From Hepsetus odoe (lineage: Eukaryota; Chordata; Actinopteri; Characiformes; Hepsetidae), in assembly GCA_017165825.1 (NCBI GenBank), contig CM029381.1:3115768-3179767 (forward strand): a stretch of 64,000 nt of DNA, read 5' to 3'. Each line of letters starts with the position of its first letter. Position 1 is the first letter of the stretch. The translations under genes were made by a program, and so were the position numbers. Below the pieces are notes generated by a model, which did no database searches, had not been told where the DNA came from, and saw only the letters and a program-made list of their open reading frames with translations. This document shows, piece by piece, positions 22,600-34,015 of this stretch.

Positions 22600-23560
22600 C
22601 AAAGAGCTCTAAAGTGGAGGTTCTCAGTTGTAAAAATGTTGATCACAATCAAGCATCTAATTTTTAGTAAATGGTTCTCTAAGCAAAGGTGAAAAACAAA
22701 GGTGGTTCTTCCACAGAAATCACTCAAAGAACCCTCTGTGGTTCTGTGGTGCCTATTTTTAGAGAGTTTTTAAAGAAGATGTTTAAATTCTGGACAACCT
22801 AGCCTACACTCTTAAAAACTACAACATAAGGTTCTGTGAGTGATGCCTTAGGTCAACCAATTTGTGTTCCCTTACAGACAAATGCAAGTGGGAAGAACCT
22901 TTTGGAACTTTCCAGAGTCTTCTGGAAGGTTACACACCAGTTAAGGGGATGTTCACATTGAGATGTCATTAAGGAACGAACAGTGATACTTCCATAACAC
23001 CTCATGAGGGCTGCTTTTTGAAACTGTAGTCTATCTTTATTACACGCTTTAAAAAATTGCCATTAATGAACCACTTTTGGTTCCTGTATGAGCCCTGTCT
23101 TCAATATGAGGGTTCTGTACATTATTGGGATGTTCTTAAACTTTGGAAAATGATCTTCATATTCAGATCTCATTTACACCAATGGGGTTCCTTATCAAAC
23201 ACTGAAAGGTTCTTTGGGGAACCAAAAGTTAATTGCCTGAAGTGTCACACAAAGGCCCCCTTCTTGACACCTTTATTTTTAAGTATTTTAAGTATTTTAA
23301 TCTCAGAATATTCACATCTTTAATTTACTCTCTTAAAACAAGGGTCTCATATAGGGGTTTTGGTTTAGCATCATGGTAGAACAAATTTTGGTTCTCTAAA
23401 GGCTTAGTGAATGTAAAGAACAGGTCAAGAGCCAATGGGCCAATGACTGGATGAGATGATTTTGAGCCACTCTTGGTGTATAAATTAGCCTAGGGAAAGA
23501 ATCAAGAACCCCCAAACTAAAGAGATTCATGATGTTTTGACAGGTACAACTGGCCCATGA
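22600..23560. repeat. Old repeat with 'GGTTCT/AGAACC' motifs
   Basis: The words 'GGTTCT', 'AAGAACC' and 'GGAACC' recur, and 'CACTCTTAAAAA' near 22808 with 'CTCTTAAAAC' near 23329 could be the ends of a decayed non-autonomous DNA transposon of a type common in fish. The structure is too eroded for firm boundaries. Confidence 0.4.
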
Positions 23561-23829
23561 TTAGGTTAGGAACCAAAGTGCACAATATTACTCAACAACT
23601 GACATGCTCATAAAGCTGATACATCATAATTAATACAAGTTTGACAAGTTCATAAAAGCTAACAAATCATGGTCTGAGGACATCCCAATGAACATCTGTT
23701 AACATTAGCAAACATTTAAGTTCATCTGTCGGCAGTGCATATGCATGTGTAACAGCTTTGCCAAGGGTGAAATGGGATGTAAGGAAATACAACAGATCTG
23801 GTAGGCCCATGTAAATACGGGGCTGTTAT

Positions 23830-24040
23830 GTTTCCCCAGGTGAAAAGAGCCCGAGTTGCTATGATAAACACCTGGCCGTGTGCTCTCGCTTCAGTGTCTT
23901 GTATGAGAAGGCCTACAATGCCTTTTTGATGCTTCGCCTCAAGTCACAATATATCCACCAGACTGTCGCACCTGGGTCTCATCTTCTATTGAATGCAACC
24001 TCTTTTGGCCTGTAAAAGCAAATGTTTGGCAGAAAACCAA
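23830..24040. promoter_or_regulatory. Candidate conserved non-coding block
   Basis: Complex sequence with retained CpGs and no repeat similarity, between two old repeat regions. No frame looks coding. Identification rests on appearance only. Confidence 0.25.
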
Positions 24041-24404
24041 GGCATGTTTGGTGCCTGAAATTGGGAAAGTGTAGAAAATCTACCCTCCAGTTAGCATTGT
24101 GTAAAGTGCATGCCTGTGAAACAACAGGAACAGGACCAACTTTATAGGCTTAAGTATGCCATACTGTGTTTTCAGTCACATCCACAAGTCTGCACCACCT
24201 TAACAAAGAGCTGAATGTGGTAAGATGTATTTTGAGAAAAAAAAGTGAATGACTATTGAGTGTTAGCCACTTCTGTAGCTCTAGCATTAAATTGAAAGGA
24301 ACAAGCATGCATTAGATCATCTGTTACATTTGAACTCATTGGAAAGTTGGGTTCATTTGACATTTGCCTTAATACTGTAGGTATTCTAAAAGGTAAGTAT
24401 ACTA

Positions 24405-24900
24405 CACAAACTTCACTGGCTGCCCATATCGTATCATATTCAATACAAGCTGCTTCTCATCACATTTAAAGCCCTTCATGGATCTGCTCCTTCATACCTC
24501 ACTGATTTACTCCATTCATACACTCCCACCCGCTCACTTCGCTCCTCCGGCACAGGGTTACTCTCAGTTCCTAAATTCAGGTTAGCTTTCATGGGGGGTA
24601 GATCATTTAGTGTTGCTGCCCCTAAACTCTGGAATTCCCTCCCTCAAAACCTGCGCTTAATGTCCTCGCTGTCCCTCTTTAAAACACAGTTAAAAACATA
24701 TCTATTCAGTTTGTGCTATTCCACTTCTCCCAGTTCTTAATTTCCTTATTCTGCTGTTTGTTTTCTGTCTTTGTGTTTGTATTAACTGTTTTTTTTTTGT
24801 TGTTTTTTTTGTTTTTTTATACTTGCTCTGCTCTGTAAAGTGACCTTGGGTTCGAGAAAGGCGCTATATAAATAAAAATTATTATTTATTATTATTATTA
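24405..24900 (+). mobile_element. L2/Rex1-group LINE, 5'-truncated 3' end
   Basis: It contains the last 110 codons of the element's reverse transcriptase ORF (24408-24740), then a T-rich 3' UTR and the ending 'GGCGCTATATAAATAAAAAT' followed by ATT repeats. That terminus is typical of CR1/L2/Rex1-group fish LINEs (established knowledge); the exact family is not assigned. Confidence 0.85.
24408..24740 (+). pseudogene. LINE reverse transcriptase C-terminus, frame intact
   Basis: The frame opens after a stop at 24387-24389 and runs without interruption to TAA at 24738-24740. It begins 'KLHWLPISYHIQYKLLLITF', continues 'KALHGSAPSYLTDLL', then 'TPTRSLRSSGTGLLSVP' and 'SFSVAAPKLWNSLP', and ends 'LFKTQLKTYLFSLCYSTS'. 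This is the conserved C-terminal region downstream of the reverse transcriptase fingers and palm in L2/Rex1-type elements. There is no start codon and no upstream domain, so no protein is expected, but the intact frame implies a relatively recent insertion. I class it as a pseudogene because it is a 5'-truncated copy. Confidence 0.82.
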
Positions 24901-26959
24901 CACCACACACTGCGTTTCAATTTTAGTAGTGGATCTGCTTCAGTCTATGCAGAGATCTGGTAAAGCATACTTTCAAATAAAATTTTACACCTACGGACCG
25001 AAAAACCTCAGAATTATCCTTTCCTCTTTAGCAGTTTACAACAACTGACCTGTCCATATGTGCAAATATATGTGCAGTTTAACATGGACCTATGGGGAAA
25101 TCAAGTAACCAGTTTTACACTTACTCCAAATTTAATTGAGTTAAGACATTTTTGAACTTTCTATAGTTTATATGAAGTTTATATGAAGTTCAGCTATATA
25201 GTTTAAATAAGGTTATAACTCTTTAAAAATAATCATTAAGCACTTGATTAGGGCAACCACTGGTATAATTGATAGAGGGTTCACTATTTGGCAAGCAACA
25301 GAGCTTATTATTGCTTTAAAAGGTGAGATGCTAATAAGCACAAACAAACTAACTACAAACATTTATCAACAGTTTAAAAGGAAAGTTTTATTGTAAAGTG
25401 ATCCCCAGTTAATGGATGCTTATATAGCCCTGATAAGCATCTTAATCTTGGTTTGGATAAGATTAGGCTAAAACATAAAATGGCTGGCTTTGTTAGCAGG
25501 CCGCCATCTTGAGGCCGGAACTTTTTTCTAGACAGCAGTCATACAATGTCAGTAACCACATACGCTGGCCTATTTATCAAGCTGTTATGAAACTGACATG
25601 GATGCATAATGATTTAGATGGCAGCGCCACGTTAAGTCCCTTATATCAGGATCAGTCTAAGTAATATTTTTGTCTTTCGCAATGGTCTTTATGTGAAATT
25701 AAGCAATCATGGTGCAATAAATCTGTGGCCGGGGAATCTTGCAATACAAGTATGAATCCCAACAATTATCATTGACAAACCCCATGGGAGTTCATCCTTC
25801 TTCAGAGAGAAAGGTTCAGCAAATTGTCAGTCATAGCTACAGGAGGGCTGTATTCACATGCAAAAATGTCAGAAATGTAGCTTCAGGTTTAATGTGCTGT
25901 ACTGTAATGAAAGAAAGGGGAATAAAAAATGTTTTACAATATCATGCTGCAAAGTGCAAGTAAAGATACAAGGTTCTAGATAAATGGGTTCCAACCACTA
26001 AGCCTTCAGCATCAGCAAAAAGCTAATCTCCTGATCATCTGGAAGCATCTGTACCTATTGCTTCACTGCTTCATGTCTTAAGTTGGACTTTGTTCTGCTT
26101 GAAGGTTCAGACGTAGATCACTGCGTGGATTAACCAACAAAAAACAATCAAACTGCTCAGGTACAGAGACTGTACTGAAAATGAGAGACAAAAATACTGT
26201 CCTTCAGGAAGATTTGGAGAACTGCTCCTCAACTAGACATTAAAAAAGGAAAGTCTGACTTTTCAGAATCTAAATGTGAAGAAATGAGAAGTAGCTCAAG
26301 GCTTTTGCACAGGACTGTATGTAAACTAATGAAAAAGAGACATTAAGGCAAGGGAATTACTCCTCCAGCTCCAGTTGGTTTGTTCCAGCAGCACCTTGCC
26401 TATTTTCTCATCACTATGTCTATTAACAAGTGCTTAACTAGAGAGCTCTCTTATTTTATTGGCCCATAGCAACGTCAAAGGACATGTCAAAATAAACAGG
26501 AAAGTGCAGAAATGTCTGACATGGCTGTTCTGGCATGTCTCAGATGCCAGGTTGCTGTTAATAGAGTGTTCATATTCTGGCCCAGCTTTGGCTAAACACT
26601 TCACTGAATTTTTGAATCCTAAACCTGACTTTACGTTAGCTAGGCGTTTGACCATCTGATTGGTAGGAGTCAATTCGGAAAACACAACACTCTCTGATGG
26701 GCAGTGGTCCCCAATGACTGTCATGTGTCTCAAAGTCTATAGGTTTATGCCATTCTGCATCCTGACAACTTCAAAGGACAAAAAGATGCTGGGGTCTGCT
26801 TCAAGTGGGCAATAAAAGATATGGTAATAATCCAATATGGTCCCTGTTGTAGTGCAGTAACTTTTCCTGGAAGAGGCAAAGTGCCTTGCTTACCTCAAGC
26901 ACATGAACCATGAGCTAAAGGGATCAGAAAACTAATGTGGAATACAGGAGAGTCTTTTC
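24901..26959. other. Unique AT-rich sequence, no gene found
   Basis: No exon, RNA gene or repeat family recognised. Open frames at 25739-25963 and 26434-26733 carry no known motif. Confidence 0.5.
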
Positions 26960-26967
26960 AGGACAGT

Positions 26968-26999
26968 TTTTTTTTCTTTTTCTTTTTTTTTTTTTTTTA
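26968..26999 (+). repeat. T-rich homopolymer tract
   Basis: A run of T with a few C. Read on the minus strand it is an A-rich tract, but I see no retroposed sequence attached to it. Confidence 0.85.
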
Positions 27000-28869
27000 T
27001 GAAGCGTGTTTCGCCATTGTATTGGGAAACAATTACCAGCAACCAAACAGCCATAAAGCAAGAGCCTAGCATACCGTCTGGCTTGGTTATTTGTCAAAGA
27101 CTCAATCCCACAAAAAAGTAGAAATGTCAAAGCCCTGTTGCCATGGGCTCTGTGCTGATGTGCATGTCATTTCCTTGCTTTGCCGTGTTTTTGGCTGTTG
27201 CCAAGGCATATGTAAAAAAGCATGCACGCAGAGCTGCCATTAACGCTGAACGTAAAGGGGAACTCCACTGACTTTTTTCCTTCCAAATTTCAGCCTAATT
27301 CATTCAACAAACTGAAGAGAAACCAGATTTTTCTTCAGAGTGGTGGATGGAACCGAAGGTTGAGACATCTGTAATTGGTCAAATAAAGCCACTTTATTGG
27401 CTGCCCAGGAATCAGATGTGTTTTCTGTGGTTTTTCTAAGTAATATTGATGAGGGTCAAATAAAACAGCTTCCCTTAAAGGCTCTTAAGTTATAGATATT
27501 AATAATAATTTTTTCTTCAAAGTAAAAGTTTGTGGTAAGTTCAATTGTGGGGTGAAATGATGGTAACTAAATTATGATCTTTATAAAGTTCTACAAAAAA
27601 AAGGTAGAGGTAAATTATTCATACTTCCATAGAAGTATTATAATCATAAATTAAATTTTACTGTAATTTCAAGCTGCAAAGCAAACTTAGATCTAGACTG
27701 TAGAAGAAATCATTGTTTCTTTTAAGGCATTACCAAGTATACCTTATACTTTTCTTTTGAAATGGGTGACTTTCCAGTAAAAAAAAATCATTAAAGAAAA
27801 AAAGAAAACCTGCTGGTAATTACTAAAATGGGAAAATGCCAGCTTACTGTCAGGCTGAGGAGTTGTTTTCTGGACATAAAGGTGTAGCCAGGAGTCTGTA
27901 AATTAACATTATTAAACATAATGCTAATGTGTACTCACAAGCATTGAGCTTAAATAACAACTATCAGAAGGAGAGTGAGAGATAGATGTGGATAGAATGG
28001 CAGACGCTCTGCTTTGACTCATTAGGACCTTTAAACCCTTGATTCAATGAGGCACAACAGACATCCTAACGAGGCACCAGTTGTGCCCAGTCAGAGGAGA
28101 TCACTGCAGACCGTGACACTTACCAATGATGCAAGGTTTCAAGTCTATTTTGTATCGGAAACCACATAAGCAAACGTTTTGGAGATAACTACTATAATTT
28201 CTTTACTGGTTTTCTTCCTAATATTCCTTTATGTCCAGAAAAAATAAGCATAAAAATTCTGTTAGCTAAATCCATCTACATAAATGGTCAACAGGAAATC
28301 CTCCTTCCTGCAAATTGGTGAGTAAAGTCTGAAGGGTGCATTACATTGTCTCGTCATGTCCCAAGAACTTCAATAAAAGGCACTGGGATAAAAGCGTCCT
28401 GTTCTTGCATGTCCAAAACAAAATCGTCATATGCTCCGCCCACTTTGATTGGGAGAACATTTAGCAATATTGGTCACATTTTGATGTCAACTTATTGCTG
28501 CATTTGTGGAGTAGGGGGAGGTTTGAAGAGGTTTGAAGCCTGTAATTTGTTGTAAAATAAGCAAGAGAAAAACTTTTTGTTGGACTTTTGTGAGGCTTTG
28601 TGAATAAAGATGTTTCAGGCCTTTCCTGATTGTACTCGCAGCCTGCCTGTGTTTGTTTTGATGGCATGGATACGGATCTCAATATGGTATAAACCGGAGG
28701 GAAAAAACTGCAAGACAGAGAAAGAGAGAAAGGATAAAATCGCTTTGGCTTGAAACAAATAACTCATTACTTGTGTAAACATAAACTCTGAGATGGGCTC
28801 AAAAGCATGGTGAGTAAACACCATTAACAAAGAGTGAGGGAGAAAGAGGGAGAGAGAATGAAGAGGGGG
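27000..28869. other. Unique sequence; two segments look conserved-like
   Basis: 27125-27255 and 27990-28150 are complex and keep some CpGs, unlike the AT-rich sequence around them. No coding frame or repeat family recognised. A G-run (9 G) lies at 28864-28873. Confidence 0.4.
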
Positions 28870-28874
28870 GGGGC

Positions 28875-29035
28875 AATCAGATTAATGTGATTCCTGTGGC
28901 TGTGACATATTCATTTTCCATTACTGGGACATCTGCAATCCATCATGTTACAATGCATGCAGCATGTCGTGCACCGCCAGCTGCTTTCCGTGCCATGTAA
29001 GAGGAAGAGGTATTAAAACATAAGCGCCGAAAAGG
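28875..29035. promoter_or_regulatory. Candidate conserved non-coding block
   Basis: Contains 'CAGATTAATGTGATTCC', 'CATATTCATTTTCCATTA' and palindromic 'TGCATGCA', in a repeat-free stretch. Such clusters of homeodomain and POU-like words are typical of fish enhancers, but no factor binding is shown. Confidence 0.27.
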
Positions 29036-29324
29036 TGCTGCAGAGCTTCATCTCACCCTCATTCTCCATTCTTCTCCTACAAGCTCTTGTCAAATACAAC
29101 CACCCTGTAAAAGCTTTTCTTTTTATTGCCAATGCTCACCTGATTCCCAATATTCCTAACAAAAAATTAATCCCAATAGGTCAATTTATAACATTTATTC
29201 CATTTGACACAGTTTCATAGGTCAATTTTTTTCAACAAAGGTCTGTTGGAAAAGCAAAGTAACATTACTTTTTTTTTTTTTACGTGGATAGCTGGCGGCC
29301 AAAATCTGAGCTCACATTGAAAAT

Positions 29325-29572
29325 GAACGACTACAAACTGTGATGTTTAGAAGACTGGGATCAATACGGGGCCTTCCTGGCATGCAGTACCAACAGTGCT
29401 CCAAGCAAGTACAACCTGTTAACCAGCAACAGAGTCACAGCAACCCAAGGGGTCACTGATAACCATCAAGTCTGACCTGGTTACAAAGAAGAGTTTTTGT
29501 TGCACAAACCACAGACCCCAGAAAACAGAGGCAGTGTGACACTATGGGCAATGTTCTGCTTGGAAATCTTGT
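29325..29572 (+). mobile_element. Tc1-like transposon relic
   Basis: Two pieces of a transposase gene of the common fish/vertebrate Tc1-like type are joined. One is the DNA-binding region ('GGCATGCAGTACCAACAGTG', then 'ACCTGTTAACCAGCAACAGA' and 'CAAGGGGTCACTGAT'); the other is the catalytic region ('GGCAGTGTGACACTATGGGC', 'AATGTTCTGCTTGGAAATC'). The middle and both terminal repeats are missing. The same family in the opposite orientation is found at 42588-43130. Confidence 0.6.
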
Positions 29573-30204
29573 CCATAAAACTAATGGATAATTTCCCTCA
29601 AATGCAGTTTAAAGTGAGTACAAAGTTGGAGTGGAAAGTGTAGATAGTGGGACAAAAAAAATTTTCAGACACCTCAAAAAAATTAAATCAAGTATAGTCA
29701 GCTCGTTCTGTATTACGTACAATCACTGCCGTCAGTCAAGAAACCAGGCATGTCTCCACTGCTCTGTGAGGAGACTTGACAGGTTCTCCAAACCCAAGTT
29801 CAGCTTGGAATGAGGAGGTTTGGAGAGTTCCAGAACGGAACGATCTTCTCAGAGTTCAGAGCCTGGCCCAAAGCCCACAAATACGGTGGTCCTCTATTTC
29901 TACTTCACCGTTCGTTTAGTCAGGAAGATTTATCTACCATTTCTACAATGACTGACAAGCGAATATTCCCTGCAGTCTCATCTGGAATTTGCATCCCCTA
30001 TTTTCAGGATCCAAAGTCTGGTTTGGATGATGCACAGCATGTAAATTACAACCCCAGAGAAATTATTCCAAAGACGGTACTCGTTATGATGAACAAATAC
30101 AGGAATTATCTGTTTATCTCAAAACCAGTGGCCTTTTTTGTTGTCGCTTCTATAAAGCCTGATGGTTTAGAGCACTGATACTTTGCTGCAGTTGTATCAT
30201 CTCT
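29573..30204. other. Unique sequence with an unassigned 122-codon frame
   Basis: The open frame 29810-30178 on the plus strand translates without low-complexity bias, but I recognise no domain, splice context or homologue. Length is compatible with chance. No gene is called. Confidence 0.4.
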
Positions 30205-30730
30205 TGTCATGCTCTTGAATCCCATTGTAGGATTTTAATTAGGCCTGGTAATGATTAAGCAGGACATTTTTGGTGGTTTTAATGTGCATTTCTGTTCTAA
30301 CCCTAGGCGCAGCGTCTCTCAGGCTTGAAATATGACTTTAATAAGGACAATAACTTCTCCAGTCCGAGCCACATCTAAACCCGTCGTGTTCCCGTGTAAC
30401 AGCCCCTCGGCTGCTCTGCTTGTTTTACAGCTATTGTCCGTAAATTAAATGCCGCGTAATGGAGCGAACGGGTCCTGTGGCAAAGAATTTATCCTGAGCA
30501 CGAATGGCTCGGGCCACTATCTCCAAGGAGAGGCCAAGAAAAACAATTTTCGAACGCAGCGGGGCTGACATTTTATTATGGACTGACAGCATGCCGCAGT
30601 GAATCACGTATTAATCACCTCACTGCAGATGATATGAGACGATACAGTCATTATTTGATGATCTGCCGGGGGTAAATAATGCACCGTTATCTCCTTAAGC
30701 ATCCTAGAAATGAACTTCTCTATTGAAGCC
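30205..30730. promoter_or_regulatory. Strongest candidate conserved non-coding element
   Basis: Over 500 bases free of repeats, with many homeodomain-type cores: 'TTTTAATTAGG', 'GGTAATGATTAAG', 'GTAAATTAAATG', 'GCGTAATGG', 'TTTATTATGG', 'GTATTAATCACC', 'GTCATTATTTG' and 'GTAAATAATGC'. CpGs are retained ('GTCCGTAAATT', 'GAGCGAACGGG', 'TTCGAACGCAGCGG'). Stops occur in all frames. High complexity, dense TAAT words and retained CpG together are what fish-to-mammal conserved enhancers look like (established knowledge). Conservation itself could not be tested. Confidence 0.4.
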
Positions 30731-30894
30731 AGCGTTTTTATGGTTTTGTGGTAAACTCCCAGCTACGGTTGGTCATGGTCATTTGTGTCACTAAGTTACT
30801 AAGTAAGTCACTACATTAAAGGCAAAAAGTAATTACATTTTTTTACACAAATTATGAGAGCAGCAGTGCTCATGCCTGACCTCCTAGTTGCCAG

Positions 30895-31080
30895 CTGTTC
30901 AGAGATGGGAAGCAATGAAGTATAAATACTTAATAACTGTACTTAAGTACAGTTTTCAGATATCTGTTACCCTGAAACAGCAGTAATTTCTTTTTAATGT
31001 TCAAATTTCTCATTTAAGGCCAAGTTTAAAATTTCTGGTGACCATAAAGAACCATAATATCACCACTCAAAGTATCCAAT
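30895..31080. repeat. Possible DNA-transposon relic ('TACTTAAGTAC' type)
   Basis: The phrase 'CTGTACTTAAGTACAG' after 'GAAGTATAAATACTT' resembles the end of a widespread fish non-autonomous DNA transposon. Only one end is recognisable. Confidence 0.4.
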
Positions 31081-31087
31081 GTATCTT

Positions 31088-31150
31088 CTGGTCTGGGACA
31101 TGACCTCTTCCAAATCATGAGGTTTAGTCCCTAAACACCAGGCAACCCCT
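31088..31150 (-). mobile_element. SINE type A head fragment
   Basis: 'GTCTGGGACATGACCTCTTCC' minus one base and 'TAGTCCCTAAACACCAGGC' correspond to the B-box and A-box end of minus-oriented type A SINEs. The core and tail are absent. Confidence 0.6.
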
Positions 31151-31559
31151 TTCCTCCTTTTGTTCACAATCTGCTGGACTGTAGTTTGGTCCAATCTTTT
31201 AAAAGTTCATTTTGAAGCTGATGAGCATCCTACGTATTCTCCTCTTTAAATGTCATGAAAGATCCTCCCACAGATGTGATCACTTTACTAGACCCCTGTT
31301 CTACAAATAGAGCACTCACACCTGGTTATCCTCCCATTGATTGAAATCACCTCACTTTCAGAATTACTGCTAATCCTTGAGGCTATCTTAGGAATTGTTT
31401 TTGTCTTATTTATTTAAATTGGCTCTACTTTTAAGTCTTCTAAAAATCTGATGATGTTTTATCCAGAAATATAGGAAATTATGAAGTGATCAACATTCAG
31501 GCATCACTGGATTTTAAATGTGGAGTAAAATAACAGCCATAGCTTGATAGGACACATCG

Positions 31560-31925
31560 CAGAGACAGGCAACTACTCCATGACGTACCCATCCCTGTCC
31601 CCTGTGGGACGCAGTCTGACTCTAATGAGAAAAACCCGCCCCCGCGCTCCAAGCAGCTCACGTTCCAAACGCGCCTCGTGTCATGTGCCTGATGCGGCCT
31701 GGCGCCTTCCCTGCCACCCTGCGTGGAGATGAGAGCACCGGAAAGGAAGCAGTGGATAATCCTCCACGACACACCAGGAGCCAAACCAACACATTTGCAG
31801 CTCACGACCCAAGATGCCGATACGCTCCTTGTGAACACTTTATATCTGAGCCAGAGCTGGGGACGCATAACCGCCTTTGCTACGTTCATGAAAACATGCA
31901 TTCATTATTTTGTGGCAATAAAGAT
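31560..31925. promoter_or_regulatory. CpG-retaining block, function unknown
   Basis: Contains a dense GC patch (31632-31730) with several CGC words. Open frames of 60-134 codons overlap on both strands but show no motif and no exon-like splice pattern that I can defend. It may be conserved non-coding DNA or an unrecognised exon. Confidence 0.22.
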
Positions 31926-31980
31926 TGAAACCAGCCATAAACACTAAAGAGTGTCAGGGAATCCCCACTGACAATATACG

Positions 31981-32247
31981 CTCCCTGGCCACTTTATTAG
32001 AAACATCTCCCTTGGAACACCAGCTTGATGTTGTACGTTTAGGGACTGTAGCCCATCTGTTGATGTTCATCTGGGGTCACTTCTTGAGACTTGGTTGGAT
32101 CATTTTTGGGTGATGGACCCCAACAGAGTTATTGAAAGTAGTCAGTGAGTGTAAGCATAATGTTTTTAATGAAGTGGTCACCAAGTGGAGACAGAAGGTC
32201 AGATGGTGGAGGCAAAAGTTGGTCTTTCTAATAAAGTGGCCACTGAG
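31981..32247. mobile_element. Small non-autonomous DNA transposon with inverted ends
   Basis: Left end 31981-32003 and right end 32225-32247 are inverted copies matching at 21 of 23 bases; both contain 'GGCCACTTTATTAGAAA'. The 267-bp body encodes nothing and has a third, partial copy of the end near 32166-32185. The same terminal motif occurs at 54193 and 54239. No clear target duplication was found. Confidence 0.75.
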
Positions 32248-32277
32248 TAGTAGCTTTTGGTCTGTGTTTCTTTTGAA

Positions 32278-32525
32278 GAGGCCTTCTAAGTGGTTAGGTT
32301 GTTGGCCCAAGGATCGGAAAGTCGTGGGTTCAAATCCCAGACCAGTAGGTTGCCCTGAGGTACCACTGAGTAAGGTATCACCCACATCACTGCTCCCCAG
32401 CACTTTAAATAGCAGCTGCATGGTGTGTATAGGTGAAAAGCAAAGGTTGAATTTTATTGCGTCTCGCTGTGTGCTGTGCCGTGTTTCATGATGACTTAAA
32501 AACAATCTCTTTCACTTTCGCTTCA
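32278..32525 (+). mobile_element. SINE type A, full length
   Basis: The head 'TAAGTGGTTAGGTTGTTGGC', B box 'GGGTTCAAATCCC', core 'GAGGTACCACTGAGTAAGGT' and tail 'GTGTGCTGTGCCGTGTTTCA' are all present. It lies 30 bases downstream of the small DNA transposon. Confidence 0.88.
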
Positions 32526-33170
32526 TTCTAAAGAGAGTCAAATTTAGAGATTAAGCAAAGCATCATGGTTAACATGACCGACCATGTCAGTGTATTGTTA
32601 CAGTACACACACTGTACTGTACTGTGCACTGAGGTTTCGGTGAGATGAATTGTCACCTATTCCCCAAACCTGGTGGGCAACAAGGATAAGTTACTACTCG
32701 TGGCAGGTTTCTATCTTGGGCGACACTAAATATGTCCTACCTACACCGTCATTTAAACCAGCGCCAGAAGGTGGAAGGAAACCTCCAGGAAGAGTAAAGC
32801 TCAGAGAGGGTTTCTTCCGCCTGGGTCTGTTTATGAGTGCACTCCTGGCCTGCCTTCATGGAGACCAGCCAGACACCATAACACCCACACACCCACACAC
32901 ACACACACACTTACACCCACCCAGGCACTTATGATTTTCAACACCCATTAAAGACAGTAATATGCCCATGCCAGTGACGTCGTGTTAACCTTAAACAGAA
33001 TATGTTAACCCCTTAGAAGCGGCAAATTATTGCAAGCTATGAGCAAAGTATGAATTATTGCTCACATGTATCTTGCTCTAACCAGAGGCAATGATATGTG
33101 GGTTTATTCTTTACTCATTTCAGTGATTTTTGGAAATGTTTTTACTCAAGACAGTCAGTACAAGATGATT
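32526..33170. other. Unique sequence, (CA)n at 32884-32911
   Basis: No gene found. The stretch 32640-32880 is complex and repeat-free. The short CA run lies within (ACACCC) words. Confidence 0.45.
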
Positions 33171-33174
33171 AGTA

Positions 33175-34015
33175 ATTGAGCAATTAAGTCACAGAGATTT
33201 AAGTCAGTGACTTGGGTTTGAATTGTTTATTGACATGATTTGAGACTCAACCCAAACTTGTCTTTAAACATAATAGAAGCAGAATTTGACTCATGCGTCC
33301 ACTCTTCCTTGCAACTCAACTCAGTCTTGAACGCAACTGTCTCTTGACTTGATCTTACCTGACTTATCAAACCCAGTCATTTGACTCATGACTTGACTCA
33401 GACTTAGCTTTAACAGGCTTATCACTCTTCTTAAATTGACTCATGACATGACCCTCAGCTGACCTATAACTACTCAGCCTTAACTGACTTGGGGCTCAAC
33501 TCATTCTTAGGAACTCAATTTCTCCCCCAGCGGACTAGGATATGAAGCTCGATTTAAACTTGTAACATGTAATTCAGCTGAGAATCAATATTAACTGCCT
33601 TGTGACTTAATGTTCAGCATTAACTGACCTGTGCCTTGACTCAAACAACTCAGCTGAAAAGAGTTGACAAGTTTACATCTCAAGTTAAACTTGCCTTTAG
33701 CTGATTCCCAACTATGACTCCACCATAGCAAGACTTGTAATTCAACTTGAACATCCTGTAAACTGACTTGAGAATCAACCTGAACTTGTCCATTACTGAC
33801 TCGCGACATGAATTCCCCTTAGCTGACTTAATGGCTTGACTTGCCTCCCCATTAATTGATTCACAAAAGTGACTCAACTGCAACTGGACTCACAACTTAA
33901 CTTGCTGTAAACTGACTCGAGGATTAGTTTCATATTTGTACTTGTCCACAAATGACTCCCCTTCAAATGATTAATGACAATTTATGGTCAAGATGAAAGA
34001 TTTACAAAAGTGAAG
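33175..34015. repeat. Degenerate array of 'TTGACTCA/ACTTGACT' words
   Basis: Variants of 'CTGACTTGAGACTCAACT' and 'CTTGACTCA' recur through about 840 bases with irregular spacing. It resembles the 33-bp and 58-bp arrays in style but not in unit. No coding potential. Confidence 0.7.

Noticed and set aside
24700..24840. Polypyrimidine tract as a splice acceptor next to a host exon
   Set aside because: It is the T-rich 3' UTR of the L2/Rex1-group LINE.
29810..30178. 122-codon open frame on the plus strand
   Set aside because: The translation has normal complexity but no known motif, and no splice sites give a gene model. Kept only as a note in the description of 29573-30204.
31683..31928. Coding exon in the CpG-retaining block
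   Set aside because: Frames overlap on both strands with no motif, and no consistent acceptor and donor pair could be fixed. Left as a low-confidence block of unknown function.
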